This document shows, piece after piece, positions 24,916 through 33,545 of a DNA stretch of 64,000 bases. Made by a program: the position numbers and the translations under genes. Position 1 is the stretch's first letter, and the number at the start of each line of letters is the position of its first letter. A model generated the notes under the pieces. It was not told the origin of the DNA, ran no database searches, and saw nothing but the letters and a program-made list of their open reading frames with translations. Source of the DNA: Massilia rubra (GTDB taxonomy: Bacteria > Pseudomonadota > Gammaproteobacteria > Burkholderiales > Burkholderiaceae_D); NCBI RefSeq assembly GCF_011682065.1, contig NZ_VUYU01000003.1, forward strand, positions 310,001-374,000. The letters are read 5' to 3'.

Positions 24916-27405
24916 ATGCAGAAACGATTCGCACCACAGAAGCACGTATTGGCATTATCGATTGCAACGTTGTTTTCCACCGGCGCCGCCTTCGCGCAGG
25001 ACGCAGCACCGAATGACACGTCGGCGACCGTGGTCGTTACCGGTACCCGCGTCGCCAACCGCACCGCCCTCGACACCGCCTCCCCGGTCGATATCATCTC
25101 GGCCGAATCGCTCAAAAATTCCGGCACCACCGAAATCAACCAGGCCCTGGCCGTGGCCCTGCCGTCGCTGAACTTCCCGCGCCCCGGCCTGGCCGACGGC
25201 ACCGACACCATCCGTCCCGCCACCCTGCGCGGCATGGCGCCCGACCAGACCCTGGTGCTGGTGAACTCGAAACGCCGCCACGCCTCCTCGCTGGTGAACG
25301 TGAACGGCACCATCGGACGCGGCTCGGCCGCCGTCGACCTGAACACGATCCCGACCGCGATCGTCAAGAATATCGAAGTGCTGCGCGATGGCGCGGCCGC
25401 CCAGTACGGCTCGGATGCGATTTCCGGCGTGGTCAACCTGCGCCTGCGCAGCAACCGCGACGGCGGCGAAGCGACAATCAACTACGGCGCGCGCCTGACC
25501 GAATACGACTTCCTCACCGGCGGCGCGCCCGCCAACGCCACCTGGCAGGCCCAGAACTCGCGCAAGCGCACCGACGGCCAGACCGCCACCGTCAGCCTGT
25601 GGAAGGGCCTGGCGCTGGGCGAAACCGGCTACCTGACCATCGCCGGCGAATTCAAGGACCAGAAACACACCGAACGCAGCGGCTACGACATGCGCCAGCA
25701 GTACGCACTGGTCAACGGCGCGTTCGACCCGCGCGAAAACACCATCAACCGCTTCAACACCTGGTATGGCGAACCGGAAATGAAACAGTCGACCGTGTTC
25801 GCCAACGCCGGCGATACGCTGGGCAACGGGGTCAAGGTGTACGGCTGGGCCAGCTACCAGAAGCGCGAGGCCAGCTCGGCCGGCTTCTTCCGCTGGTCCA
25901 ACGATCCGCGCAACATCCCTTCGATCTATCCGGACGGTTTCATGCCGATCATCTCGCCGGTGGTCGACGACTTCGCCGTCACCGGCGGCGCCAGCTGGTC
26001 CATGGGCGACTGGGAAATGGATAGCTCGCTCGGCTACGGCAAGAACAAGATGGGCTTCACCATCGAAAACACCCTGAACCGCTCGATCGGCCCGAGCAGC
26101 AAGACCGCGTTCGACGCCGGCGGCTTCGAATACGACCAACTGGTGTTCAACCTGACCGGGGTGCGCTCGCTGGCGCTGGCCGCTTTGTCCTCGCCGCTGA
26201 ACGTGGCGGTCGGGGCCGAAGCGCGGCGCGAAGGCTACAGCCTGTTCGCCGGCGAGCCCGACTCCTACCGCTTCGGCGGCCAGATGCTGCCGAACGGCCA
26301 GCCGACCGCCCCGGGCGCGCAAGTGTTCTCGGGTTTCCGCCCGCAAAATGAATCGGACACGCACCGCACCGCGATCGGCGCCTTTGTCGACCTGGAAGCG
26401 AACATCACCCCGCAACTGCTGACCTCGATCGCGATCCGCGGCGAGCATTATTCGGACTTCGGCGACAGCCTGGCCGGCAAACTGGCGGCCCGCTACGATT
26501 TCAGCAAGGCCTTCGCGCTGCGCGCGTCGGTGCAGAACGGCTTTCGCGCGCCCTCGCCGCAGCAGCAGAACTTTACTTCGACGGCAACGAACTTCATCAC
26601 CGGCGTGCCGTTCGAAATCACCACCTTCCGCCCGACCGATCCGGTCGCCGTGGCGCTCGGCGCCAAGCCGCTCGACGCCGAGAAATCGGTCAACGCCTCG
26701 CTCGGCGCGGTGCTGCGCCTGGGCGGCGCCAACGTGACCATCGACGCCTACCGCATCAAGGTGCGCGACCGCATCGTGCTGTCGGAAAACCTGACTTCCG
26801 CCGATGTGCGTAACTTTTTGACCAAGCAAGGCTTCATCGGCGTCGGCGGCGGGCGCTTCTTCATCAACGGCGTCGACACCACCACCGACGGCGTGGACGT
26901 GGTGGTCAACTGGGCGGCCAATGGCGGCGATATCGGCAAGTTCGACTTCACGGTGGCGGGCAACTTCACCAGCACCGACGTAACCAAGGTGCCGGCCACG
27001 GCGCAGCTGACCGCGCTGCCGAGCCCGACCCCGCTGTTCGACCGCCTCAATGTGCTGTCGCTGGAACAGGGCCAGCCGAAGAACAAGTTCAACGCCAGCA
27101 CCAACTGGAAACTCGGCCAGATGGGCGCCACCCTGCGCGCCACCCGTTACGGCAAGGTGCTCTCGCCGAACGCCTCGCCGGCGCTGGACGTGACCCTGGC
27201 CGCGAAAACCGTGATCGACCTGGAAGGGCGCTATGCGCTCACGTCCAAGCTGAACCTGGCGCTCGGTGCGGAGAATCTGTTCGACAAGTATCCCGAGTCG
27301 GTCGGCAATGCGCTTAATCCGAGCGGCAACGCGCCGTTCCCGAACTACGCCCCGTTCGGGCGTGGCGGGCGCTACGTGTACGCGCGGGCGACCTACGCGT
27401 TCTGA
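24916..27405 (+). CDS. TonB-dependent outer-membrane receptor
   Basis: Protein of 829 aa. Signal peptide 1-27 (STGAAFA). Plug domain about 38-150 (ATVVVTGTRVANRT as TonB-box-like region, SPVDIISAESLKNSGTTEINQAL, TLRGMAPDQTLVLVNSKRRH, VEVLRDGAAAQYGSDAISGVVN-like core). Then a 22-strand barrel ending in the terminal aromatic ATYAF. It takes up a siderophore, glycan or other large ligand using TonB energy; no ligand clue from neighbours, and no FecIR-type regulators adjoin it. GGGAGCAGGT precedes the ATG. Confidence 0.94.
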   Translation: MQKRFAPQKHVLALSIATLFSTGAAFAQDAAPNDTSATVVVTGTRVANRTALDTASPVDIISAESLKNSGTTEINQALAVALPSLNFPRPGLADGTDTIRPATLRGMAPDQTLVLVNSKRRHASSLVNVNGTIGRGSAAVDLNTIPTAIVKNIEVLRDGAAAQYGSDAISGVVNLRLRSNRDGGEATINYGARLTEYDFLTGGAPANATWQAQNSRKRTDGQTATVSLWKGLALGETGYLTIAGEFKDQKHTERSGYDMRQQYALVNGAFDPRENTINRFNTWYGEPEMKQSTVFANAGDTLGNGVKVYGWASYQKREASSAGFFRWSNDPRNIPSIYPDGFMPIISPVVDDFAVTGGASWSMGDWEMDSSLGYGKNKMGFTIENTLNRSIGPSSKTAFDAGGFEYDQLVFNLTGVRSLALAALSSPLNVAVGAEARREGYSLFAGEPDSYRFGGQMLPNGQPTAPGAQVFSGFRPQNESDTHRTAIGAFVDLEANITPQLLTSIAIRGEHYSDFGDSLAGKLAARYDFSKAFALRASVQNGFRAPSPQQQNFTSTATNFITGVPFEITTFRPTDPVAVALGAKPLDAEKSVNASLGAVLRLGGANVTIDAYRIKVRDRIVLSENLTSADVRNFLTKQGFIGVGGGRFFINGVDTTTDGVDVVVNWAANGGDIGKFDFTVAGNFTSTDVTKVPATAQLTALPSPTPLFDRLNVLSLEQGQPKNKFNASTNWKLGQMGATLRATRYGKVLSPNASPALDVTLAAKTVIDLEGRYALTSKLNLALGAENLFDKYPESVGNALNPSGNAPFPNYAPFGRGGRYVYARATYAF

Positions 27406-27523
27406 CGTTGCGGGCCATGCAGGACGGCCGTCGCGCGCACGCAAACCGTGTGTGCGACGGCCTGCCCGGACGGCATCGTGCTGGTCCGATGGTGACCGGC
27501 ACGATATTCGTATCGAACAGCAT
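27406..27523 (-). pseudogene. Remnant of a PIN-type (VapC-like) toxin gene
   Basis: Right after the antitoxin-like gene, and overlapping its stop (TGATG), ATG 27523 opens MLFDTNIV, the exact start of a PIN-domain RNase (first active-site Asp in LFDTN). After about ten codons the match ends: VPVTIGPARCRPGRPS is not PIN-like, and the frame runs antisense into the receptor gene. The toxin is therefore truncated, probably by a deletion or by the insertion that brought in the hairpin. Confidence 0.55.
27426..27462 (+). terminator. Hairpin after the TonB-receptor gene
   Basis: GGCCGTCGCGCGCAC (27426-27440), 7-nt loop, GTGTGTGCGACGGCC (27448-27462): 15-bp arms with two G-T pairs. About 20 bp past the receptor stop. 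No T-run. It lies inside the decayed toxin frame of the other strand. Confidence 0.55.
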
Positions 27524-27729
27524 CAATCCCATTCAGCACGCATCTCAAGCTGGTACTGAAGTCCATCCTGCGGCAGGTCCGGCCTGCCCTTCCACATGCC
27601 GAACGTGCCCTTGAGCACTTCCAGCCTCCTGGCGCGATCATCGTCGGGCTGTTGCCCGGCAGGCGCAACCATCTTTTCCTGAATTCGCATTGACTGCCGG
27701 TCAGTCGAGCAGCGATTTGTGTTTTTCAT
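27523..27729 (-). CDS. Small antitoxin-like protein
   Basis: Protein of 68 aa. Charged and hydrophilic; the C-terminal part RLEVLKGTFGMWKGRPDLPQDGLQYQLEMRAEWD is the kind of toxin-wrapping tail found on antitoxins encoded before PIN toxins (GMWK-RPDLP-DG-Y---MRAEWD). No complete DNA-binding domain is seen, so the N-terminus may be eroded. ATG 27729 has a strong GAGAGG; ATG 27690 is the alternative. Its toxin partner is truncated. Confidence 0.6.
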   Translation of the reverse strand: MKNTNRCSTDRQSMRIQEKMVAPAGQQPDDDRARRLEVLKGTFGMWKGRPDLPQDGLQYQLEMRAEWD

Positions 27730-27892
27730 CGTCCTCTCCCGGACATGTTCCGCAGATATTGTCAGGGCTCGTCGCATGAAAATCAACCGCCTTGTCGTGC
27801 CGTGCGCACGCCAGCACGGCATTGAATGCGCCAATGACGCCATGAGCGATGAGCGCACGCGCAAAACCCGCTATCATCCCGACTCGCGCAAC

Positions 27893-28360
27893 TCAGTCGC
27901 GCCGGTTCAGTAACGCCCCCAGCGCCAGGCCCAGCCCGAAAGCGCCGTACACCAGCGCCAGCGACGGGCGCGACAGGCGTTGTTCGAAGCCGGGCTTGAG
28001 CCGGTCGGGCGTGATCCGGTAATCGACGAAGCAGGCCAGCGCCGAGGCGGCCGCCGCCGCCGGCAAGGTGACGGCCGGATCTTGCTTGTCGAGCTGGCGT
28101 TTCAACAGGCGCTCGAACAGCACCGCCCAGAAGGTGGCGCTGGCGTGGTGGATCAGGTAGCCGCTAACGGTGTAGCGCAGCGACGGGCCGTCGCGGCGGG
28201 CCGCCTTGTCGCCCCACAGCCAGTGGCTGACGGCGTTGGTCGGGCCATAGGCGCTGTCGTCGGTGGCCTTGCCCAGCGCCGCCAGGGCGGCGCTCGAGAG
28301 CAGGCTGGCGCTGGCCCCTGAAACAAGGCCGCGTCGGGTTGCAGATTTCCAGGTATCCAT
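27893..28360 (-). CDS. Uncharacterised membrane protein
   Basis: Protein of 155 aa. An N-terminal hydrophobic stretch (RGLVSGASASLLSSAALAALG), then a loop with AYGPTNAVSHWLWGDKAARRDG, and two or three more helices (LIHHASATFWAVLFERLL, LPAAAAASALACFVDYRITPDRL, SLALVYGAFGLGLALGALL). The NAVSHWLWGD and DYRITPDRLKPGFE segments recur in conserved hypothetical membrane proteins of this group. No function known. GAGGAC Shine-Dalgarno. Divergent from the SDR/DoxX gene with 72 bp between starts. Confidence 0.78.
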   Translation of the reverse strand: MDTWKSATRRGLVSGASASLLSSAALAALGKATDDSAYGPTNAVSHWLWGDKAARRDGPSLRYTVSGYLIHHASATFWAVLFERLLKRQLDKQDPAVTLPAAAAASALACFVDYRITPDRLKPGFEQRLSRPSLALVYGAFGLGLALGALLNRRD

Positions 28361-28432
28361 GGTGTCCTCGTGGAATGTAGTGAACGTGTTGCTTGATACA
28401 GGCTCTATGGGTATGAATGGTAAGGAGGTCGG

Positions 28433-29725
28433 ATGCGCATTTTGCTGACAGGAGCGAGCGGGTTTATCGGCAGGCATGTGCTCAACGTGTTGCTGGCCGA
28501 GGGGTACTACGTGGTGGCGGCCGTGCGCAAGCCGCCCGCCGCCAGCACGCGCGCGCGCCTGAGCTACATCGAGGCCGACTTCGCCAAGGATACCGATAAA
28601 TCGACCTGGCTGGCGCGCCTGGAGGGCATCGACGTGGTGATCAACACGGTCGGGATTTTCCGCGAGCATGGCGCCCAGACCTTCGCCACCATTCACAGCG
28701 ACACGCCACGCGTGCTGTTCGCCGCCTGCGTCGAGTCGGACGATGTGCGCATGGTGATCCAGCTGTCCGCGCTGGGCGCCGACCAGCAGGCCGACACCGC
28801 CTATCACCTGAGCAAGAAAGCCGCCGACGATTACCTGGCGCTGCTGCCGCTGCGCTCGGCCATCGTTCAGCCGTCTTTGGTGTACGGCAAGGATGGCGTG
28901 AGCGCGCGCGTGTTCCGCACCCTGGCCAGCATGCCCTTGTGCGCCCGTTTCGGCAGCGCGCCGCAGCTGGTGCAGCCGATCCACGTGGACGACGTGGCCT
29001 GCGCCATCGCCAGCCTGGTGCGCCGTCCGCTGCCGGTCGGCCCGGCCGGCGCCACGGCCCAGCGGATCGCCCTGGTCGGCCAGGCCGCCTTGCCGTTCAC
29101 CGATTACCTGGCGGCTTTGCGCAGCGGCATGGGCCTGGGCAAGCTGCGCGTGCTGCGTTTGCCGGCCTGGTGCGGCAAAGTGCTGGCCAGGCTGGGAAAA
29201 CTGGTGCCGGGCAGCCTGCTCAACCGCGATTCGCTGCGCATGCTCGACCGCGGCAGCAGCGCCGATCCGGGCATGACGGTGCGCCTGATCGGACGCCAGC
29301 CGCGCCCGGTCGCCAGCTTCATCGACGACCCCGCTTGCGAGCGCATGCAGGCCAAGCTGCACTGGCTGATGCCGGTGCTGCGCGTGGCCATCGCGGCGGT
29401 GTGGATTGCCACGGCGGCGGTGTCGGCCGGACTGTATCCGGTCGAACAGAGTCTCCGGTTGCTGGAACGAAGCGGCGTGCCGCCCGCGCTCGCGCCGTCG
29501 ATGCTGTACGGCGCCTGCGCGCTCGACTTGCTGATCGGGATCGGCATCCTCACGCTCAAGCGGCGGCGCTGGCTGTGGGGCGCGCAATTGCTGCTGATCG
29601 GCTTTTACACGCTGGTGATCGCCGTCATGCTGCCGGAATTCTTGCTGCACCCTTACGGTCCGCTGAGCAAGAACCTGCCGATGCTGGCGGCCATCTGGCT
29701 GCTGTTCGAACTCGAGGAGAAGTAA
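28433..29725 (+). CDS. NAD-dependent epimerase/SDR fused to a DoxX-like membrane domain
   Basis: Protein of 430 aa. Residues 1-about 300: atypical short-chain dehydrogenase with GASGFIGRHV (NAD(P) binding), INTVGIFREHG, YHLSKKAADDYL (a shifted YxxxK), LVYGKDGVSARVF and IHVDDVACAI, as in the NDUFA9-like group. Residues about 310-430: four membrane helices of a DoxX-like domain (VLRVAIAAVWIATAAVSAGLYP, MLYGACALDLLIGIGIL, WGAQLLLIGFYTLVIAVMLPE, LPMLAAIWLLFE). The fusion tethers a redox domain to the membrane; the substrate is unknown. The stop is shared with the next start (TAATG). Confidence 0.9.
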   Translation: MRILLTGASGFIGRHVLNVLLAEGYYVVAAVRKPPAASTRARLSYIEADFAKDTDKSTWLARLEGIDVVINTVGIFREHGAQTFATIHSDTPRVLFAACVESDDVRMVIQLSALGADQQADTAYHLSKKAADDYLALLPLRSAIVQPSLVYGKDGVSARVFRTLASMPLCARFGSAPQLVQPIHVDDVACAIASLVRRPLPVGPAGATAQRIALVGQAALPFTDYLAALRSGMGLGKLRVLRLPAWCGKVLARLGKLVPGSLLNRDSLRMLDRGSSADPGMTVRLIGRQPRPVASFIDDPACERMQAKLHWLMPVLRVAIAAVWIATAAVSAGLYPVEQSLRLLERSGVPPALAPSMLYGACALDLLIGIGILTLKRRRWLWGAQLLLIGFYTLVIAVMLPEFLLHPYGPLSKNLPMLAAIWLLFELEEK

Positions 29726-30189
29726 TGGACTACCTGATCGTCAAGTGGCTGCATATCCTGTCGTCGACGTTTTTGTTCGGCACCGGCATCGGCTCGGCCT
29801 TCTACATGCTGTTCACCAGCCTGAGCCGCGACGTGCGCGCGATCGCCGTGGTCAGCCGCCATGTAGTGCGGGCCGACTGGATTTTTACCACCACCACCAT
29901 CATCGTCCAGCCGCTCACCGGGCTGTACATGATTCACCTGGCCGGTTATCCCTGGACCAGCGCCTGGATCGTCTGGTCGGTCGGCCTGTATTTCTTTGCC
30001 GGCGCCTGCTGGCTGCCGGTGGTGTGGATGCAGCTGCGCATGCGCGACATGGCCCAGCTGGCCGCGCGCGAGAACACCGAGCTGCCGGCGCTGTACTGGC
30101 GCTACCTGCGCTGGTGGGTGGTGCTGGGCATTCCGGCGTTTTTTGCGCTGGTGATCGTGTTCTGGCTGATGGTGGCCAAGCCCGCCTGA
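29725..30189 (+). CDS. DUF2269 membrane protein
   Basis: Protein of 154 aa. Four membrane helices; family signature WLHILSSTFLFGTGIGSAFYML at the start, then WIFTTTTIIVQPLTGLYMIH and WLPVVWMQLRMRDMAQLA. The conserved His in KWLHILSS and the membrane layout recall small heme-copper-like/DUF2269 proteins. It usually accompanies the SDR-DoxX fusion, as here, with TAATG coupling. Together they look like a membrane redox module of unknown purpose. Confidence 0.9.
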   Translation: MDYLIVKWLHILSSTFLFGTGIGSAFYMLFTSLSRDVRAIAVVSRHVVRADWIFTTTTIIVQPLTGLYMIHLAGYPWTSAWIVWSVGLYFFAGACWLPVVWMQLRMRDMAQLAARENTELPALYWRYLRWWVVLGIPAFFALVIVFWLMVAKPA

Positions 30190-30223
30190 GCGCTATAACG
30201 ACGCGGGACGCCCGCCAGCGGCC

Positions 30224-31609
30224 TTACACGCCCGGCAAGCTCACGCGGAAGCAGCAGCCGCCCGGTTCGCCCGGCAGGCAGCGCACGTCGCCGCCGTGAT
30301 GGCGCGCGATCTGGCGCACCAGCGACAGGCCCAGGCCGACGCCGCCGGCCGACTCGCTCGCGCCCGGCACCCGATAAAACGGCTCGAAGATGCGCTCGCG
30401 CTGGGCCTCGGGCACGCCGGGGCCGCTGTCGCAAATATCGAGCACGAGCGACGCGCGCTCCTGGCGCAGGCTGGCGTGCACCTGCGTGCCGGCGCCATAG
30501 CGGGCCGCGTTTTCCAGCAGGTTGCGTACCAGCCGCCGCAGCAGCCTGGCGTCGCCCGGCACGCTGAGCGCCTGCGCGTCGAAGGTGGCGTCGACGCGCG
30601 TGCATTCCTCGGCCACGATGGCGGCCAGGTCCACCTGCTCGTCGCTGCGGGCCCGCTCGGCGCTGGCGTCGAGCCGGCTGGCCAGCAGGACTTCGTCGAT
30701 CAGCTGGTCGAGTTCGCCGATGTTGCGATTGAGCTCGTCGCGGATCGCCGGCGCCGCCTGTTCCTGCATCAGTTCGACCGCCATGCGGATGCGCGCCAGC
30801 GGCGAGCGCAGTTCGTGCGAGGCGTTGGCCAGCAGGCTTTTTTGCGAGCCGACCAGCGCTTCGATGCGCGCCGCCGCCTGGTTGAAGCTTTTGGCCAGGC
30901 GCGCCACTTCATCCTTGCCTTCGACCGCCACGCGGGTGCCGAGCTGGCCGCCGCCCCAGGTTTCCACGCTCGCCTGCAAGCGCTCCAGGCGGCGCGTGAG
31001 GCGCCGCACCACCGGGTAGGCGGCGGCCGCGACCATCAGCGCGATCAGCAGCAGGATCGCCAGCAGGCCGAGCGAGGCGCTCTTGCCGTAGGCGCGCTGG
31101 CCGACCAGCCAGCGGCCGTCCGGCAACTGCAGGGTGAACACGGCCATCGGTCCCAGCAGCCTGCTGTTGCGCTGCGCTTGCGGCAGCGGTGGCAAGGGCT
31201 CGCCGGCGGCCGCGATCGGCACGCCCGCCGCCGTGTGCAGCGCCAGGTCGGTTTGCAGGCGCTTGCTCCAGCGGGTCAGCACGGCCTGTTGATCGGCGCG
31301 CGACGCGTCCGCTGGCGGAATGATGCTGGCCGCCAGCTCGCCGAAGGCTTCGTTGCCCGAGTTCATGTGCTCCGGATCGTAGGCCCAGTGCACCAGTCCG
31401 AACAGGCAGACCGCCAATCCCAGGCTGACCAGCAGCGCCAGGTAGATGCGCAGGTACAGGTGGTGCGCCACCGAAAAGCGCCGCTTGCGTCCGCGGTCCC
31501 CGCGTTCCCACGGCGGCGCGCAGTCGCGTTCTTCCCTGTGCTTCCAGGCGCGCCCATGCCAGCCGTGTGCGCCGCGCTTGCGCTCCTCCCCGCGTTCACG
31601 CTTATGCAT
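30224..31609 (-). CDS. Envelope sensor histidine kinase (CpxA/RstB-like)
   Basis: Protein of 461 aa. A very basic, His-containing cytoplasmic lead (about 1-48), helix 1 (LYLRIYLALLVSLGLAVCLFGL), periplasmic domain (about 75-175), helix 2 (LLAILLLIALMVAAAAYPVV), HAMP, HisKA (NASHELRSPLARIRMAVEL), and ATPase (LLENAARYGAG, DSGPGVPEAQRERIFEPFYR, GVGLGLSLVRQIARHHGG). The next gene upstream is its OmpR-type regulator (8-bp overlap), and a CpxP-like protein precedes that. So this is an envelope or metal stress circuit. Confidence 0.93.
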   Translation of the reverse strand: MHKRERGEERKRGAHGWHGRAWKHREERDCAPPWERGDRGRKRRFSVAHHLYLRIYLALLVSLGLAVCLFGLVHWAYDPEHMNSGNEAFGELAASIIPPADASRADQQAVLTRWSKRLQTDLALHTAAGVPIAAAGEPLPPLPQAQRNSRLLGPMAVFTLQLPDGRWLVGQRAYGKSASLGLLAILLLIALMVAAAAYPVVRRLTRRLERLQASVETWGGGQLGTRVAVEGKDEVARLAKSFNQAAARIEALVGSQKSLLANASHELRSPLARIRMAVELMQEQAAPAIRDELNRNIGELDQLIDEVLLASRLDASAERARSDEQVDLAAIVAEECTRVDATFDAQALSVPGDARLLRRLVRNLLENAARYGAGTQVHASLRQERASLVLDICDSGPGVPEAQRERIFEPFYRVPGASESAGGVGLGLSLVRQIARHHGGDVRCLPGEPGGCCFRVSLPGV

Positions 31610-32306
31610 CCTGCACCTTGGCGAACACGTAACCGGCGCCGCGCACGGTGATGATGCGCTTGGGCTGCTTGGGATCGTCCTCGATGGCCTGGCGCAGGCG
31701 CCCGATATGCACGTCGATCGAGCGGTCGAACGGTTCCAGCGACTCGCCCTTGACGGCGTCGATCAGGTGTTCGCGCGAGAGCACGCGCCCGGCGCTGCCC
31801 GACAGCGCCAGCAGCAGGTCGAACTGGTACGACGTGAGGGTGCGCGCCTGGCCGTCAATGCTGACCCGGCGCGCGCCGCTGTCGATCAGCAGGCGGCCGA
31901 ACTGGCGCAGGTCGGTGTCGGGCGCGGCCAGTTGCGGCCGGCGCAGCACGGCGCGCAGGCGCGCCAGCAGTTCGCGCGGCTCGAACGGCTTGGGCAGGTA
32001 ATCGTCGGCGCCCAGTTCCAGGCCCACCACGCGGTCGAACGGGTCGCCCTTGGCGGTGAGCATGACGATCGGCACCGACGCCAGCGGCGCGCCGAGGGCG
32101 CGGATGCGGCGGCACACGTCCAGGCCATCGGCGTCGGGCAGCATCAGGTCGAGCAAGACCAGCGCCGGGGCGCTCGCCTCCAACGCGGCCAGGCCGGCGG
32201 CGGCCGTGCCGGCGTGCGCCACCTCGTAGCCGTTCTGGCCGAGGTAGGTGACGACCATGCCGGCCAGGCGCTGGTCGTCTTCAATCATCAAGATACGCGG
32301 AAGCAT
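31602..32306 (-). CDS. OmpR-family response regulator
   Basis: Protein of 234 aa. Receiver: LMIEDDQRLAGMV, phospho-acceptor in ALVLLDLMLPDADGLD, IVMLTAKGDPFD, GADDYLPKPFEPRELLARL. Winged HTH: RTLTSYQFDLLLALSG, LSREHLIDAVKG, RSIDVHIGRLRQAIEDDP, ITVRGAGYVF. Partner of the kinase encoded 8 bp inside its end. ATG 32306 opens MLPRILMIEDD; an ATG at 32354 would add an unrelated lead. Confidence 0.94.
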   Translation of the reverse strand: MLPRILMIEDDQRLAGMVVTYLGQNGYEVAHAGTAAAGLAALEASAPALVLLDLMLPDADGLDVCRRIRALGAPLASVPIVMLTAKGDPFDRVVGLELGADDYLPKPFEPRELLARLRAVLRRPQLAAPDTDLRQFGRLLIDSGARRVSIDGQARTLTSYQFDLLLALSGSAGRVLSREHLIDAVKGESLEPFDRSIDVHIGRLRQAIEDDPKQPKRIITVRGAGYVFAKVQDA

Positions 32307-32376
32307 GCTGGCGGCGACGTGTCGTCCAAAGTGTCGGAAGGCCCAAGGATACATGGCTGGGATTGGTCGCAGGCGT

Positions 32377-32934
32377 TCATTGCATGCGTTTTTTCATGTG
32401 CGCGGCGAAGCGCACGCGCTGCTCGGGCGTGAGCACCTCGGCCGCGTCTTCCACCGCCGCCAGGATGCGCTTGCTGATCTGGTCGACCCGCTCGACTTCC
32501 TGCACCCGCAACTGTTCCAGCGCGACCCGGTCGATGGCCGGCGCCATCAAGAGATCGTGGGCTTGTTCGTGGCCGGCCTTGAAGTCGCGATGCAAGGGTT
32601 GCAGGTCGGCGAAGGCGGACCTGGCGATGCTTGAGAGGCGCGCCTTTTGCTCGGCCGTGCCGTCGTTGAGCAAGTGCTCGACCATCCTGTCGATGTGCTT
32701 GCCGGCGGTGGCGGGGTCCATCGTGGCCAGGTGGGCGCGATGGCCGTACATGCCGCGTCCTTCGTTGGCAAAGCTGGCGCCGGCCAGGCTCAGGGCGCCG
32801 GCGGCCAGGCCGAGGGCGGCGCCGACCAGCCAGCGACGGCCGCGCCGCTGCGGTCCATGGCCATGGCCGTGGCCGTGATTGCCTTCATGATCGTGATCGT
32901 GGTGGTGGTGGTGCCCGTGTTTGTTCGGATGCAT
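32377..32934 (-). CDS. His-rich Spy/CpxP-like protein
   Basis: Protein of 185 aa. Residues 1-27 carry about a dozen His plus Asp/Glu (HHHHHDHDHEGNHGHGHGHG), then RRGRR and one hydrophobic helix (about 35-56). The periplasmic part is all-helical with LTPEQRVRFAAHMKKRMQ, the LTPEQR motif of Spy/CpxP/CnrX-type proteins; it probably senses metal or protein stress and restrains the kinase encoded next. The His cluster lies before the helix, hence on the cytoplasmic side if the helix is an uncleaved anchor. That is unusual for the family. Same strand as the RR/HK genes, 70 bp upstream. Confidence 0.8.
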   Translation of the reverse strand: MHPNKHGHHHHHDHDHEGNHGHGHGHGPQRRGRRWLVGAALGLAAGALSLAGASFANEGRGMYGHRAHLATMDPATAGKHIDRMVEHLLNDGTAEQKARLSSIARSAFADLQPLHRDFKAGHEQAHDLLMAPAIDRVALEQLRVQEVERVDQISKRILAAVEDAAEVLTPEQRVRFAAHMKKRMQ

Positions 32935-33053
32935 GGTTTTGCCTTTCGTGAGGCGGCGCCGGACTGGCTCCGCATGCTTGTACTGTAGGCGGCGCGGCTG
33001 TCCGCTTCATGTGTGGGCGGTAAAGTTTTGTAAAGCGGGTGCTTGCGTGCCTT

Positions 33054-33081
33054 CGATATTCCCAATAGGATGGAAATATCG
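33054..33081. promoter_or_regulatory. ArsR/SmtB-type operator
   Basis: CGATATTCC, a 9-10-bp spacer, and GGAAATATCG form an imperfect inverted repeat 18 bp before the ArsR-family start. The size and AT-rich ends match ArsR/SmtB operators, so autorepression released by metal or arsenite is likely. Confidence 0.55.
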
Positions 33082-33098
33082 ACGACGGAGGTTTGAGC

Positions 33099-33431
33099 AT
33101 GGAAAACAAGAACGCACTGGCGGCCCTGGCCGCGCTGGCCCAGGAGTCGCGCCTGGCGGTGTTCCGCCTGTTGATCGAGGCCGGCCCGGGCGGCATGTCG
33201 CCGGGCCAGATCAGCGAGAAGCTGGGAATGCCGCCGTCGTCGCTCTCGTTTCACCTGAAGGAACTGACCCACGCGGAACTGATCGCGCCAACCCAGAACG
33301 GGCGTTACCTGATCTATGCGGCGCACATGGCCACCATGCAAGCCTTGATCGGATTTTTGACCGAGAATTGCTGCGGCGGCAACCCATGCGGACCGGATGC
33401 CGTTCCGCCACCCGCGCCAACGCGACTGTAG
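33099..33431 (+). CDS. ArsR/SmtB-family metal-responsive repressor
   Basis: Protein of 110 aa. Winged HTH: NALAALAALAQESRLAVFRLL, GGMSPGQISEKLGMPPSSLSFHLKELTHAELI, RYLIYAAHMATM. The C-terminal NCCGGNPCGPD holds a Cys pair plus a third Cys like the arsenite site of C-terminal-type ArsR proteins. GGAGG Shine-Dalgarno 8 nt before ATG 33099. No arsenic gene follows it here; the arsC-arsB pair lies at 59638-61505. It may control those in trans, or genes outside the window. Confidence 0.92.
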   Translation: MENKNALAALAALAQESRLAVFRLLIEAGPGGMSPGQISEKLGMPPSSLSFHLKELTHAELIAPTQNGRYLIYAAHMATMQALIGFLTENCCGGNPCGPDAVPPPAPTRL

Positions 33432-33545
33432 TAACAACTGCTTACATATTGACTATCAGTTAAAAAATCTGAGGGTGAGATGGCGAACAGTGTTGCCTGA
33501 TATATAGGCATACTCTGGCTGCAGGATTGTTGATACGGCCAGCAC

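Noticed and set aside
24955-27444. 829-aa open frame on the minus strand across the TonB-receptor gene
   Set aside because: It mirrors the receptor gene, is rich in Arg/His/Gly/Gln as expected for antisense of GC-rich code, and shows no domain. The plus-strand receptor has clear motifs and a Shine-Dalgarno.
27893-29650. 585-aa minus-strand frame
   Set aside because: Only its last 155 residues, from ATG 28360, are protein-like; the rest is antisense to the SDR/DoxX gene.
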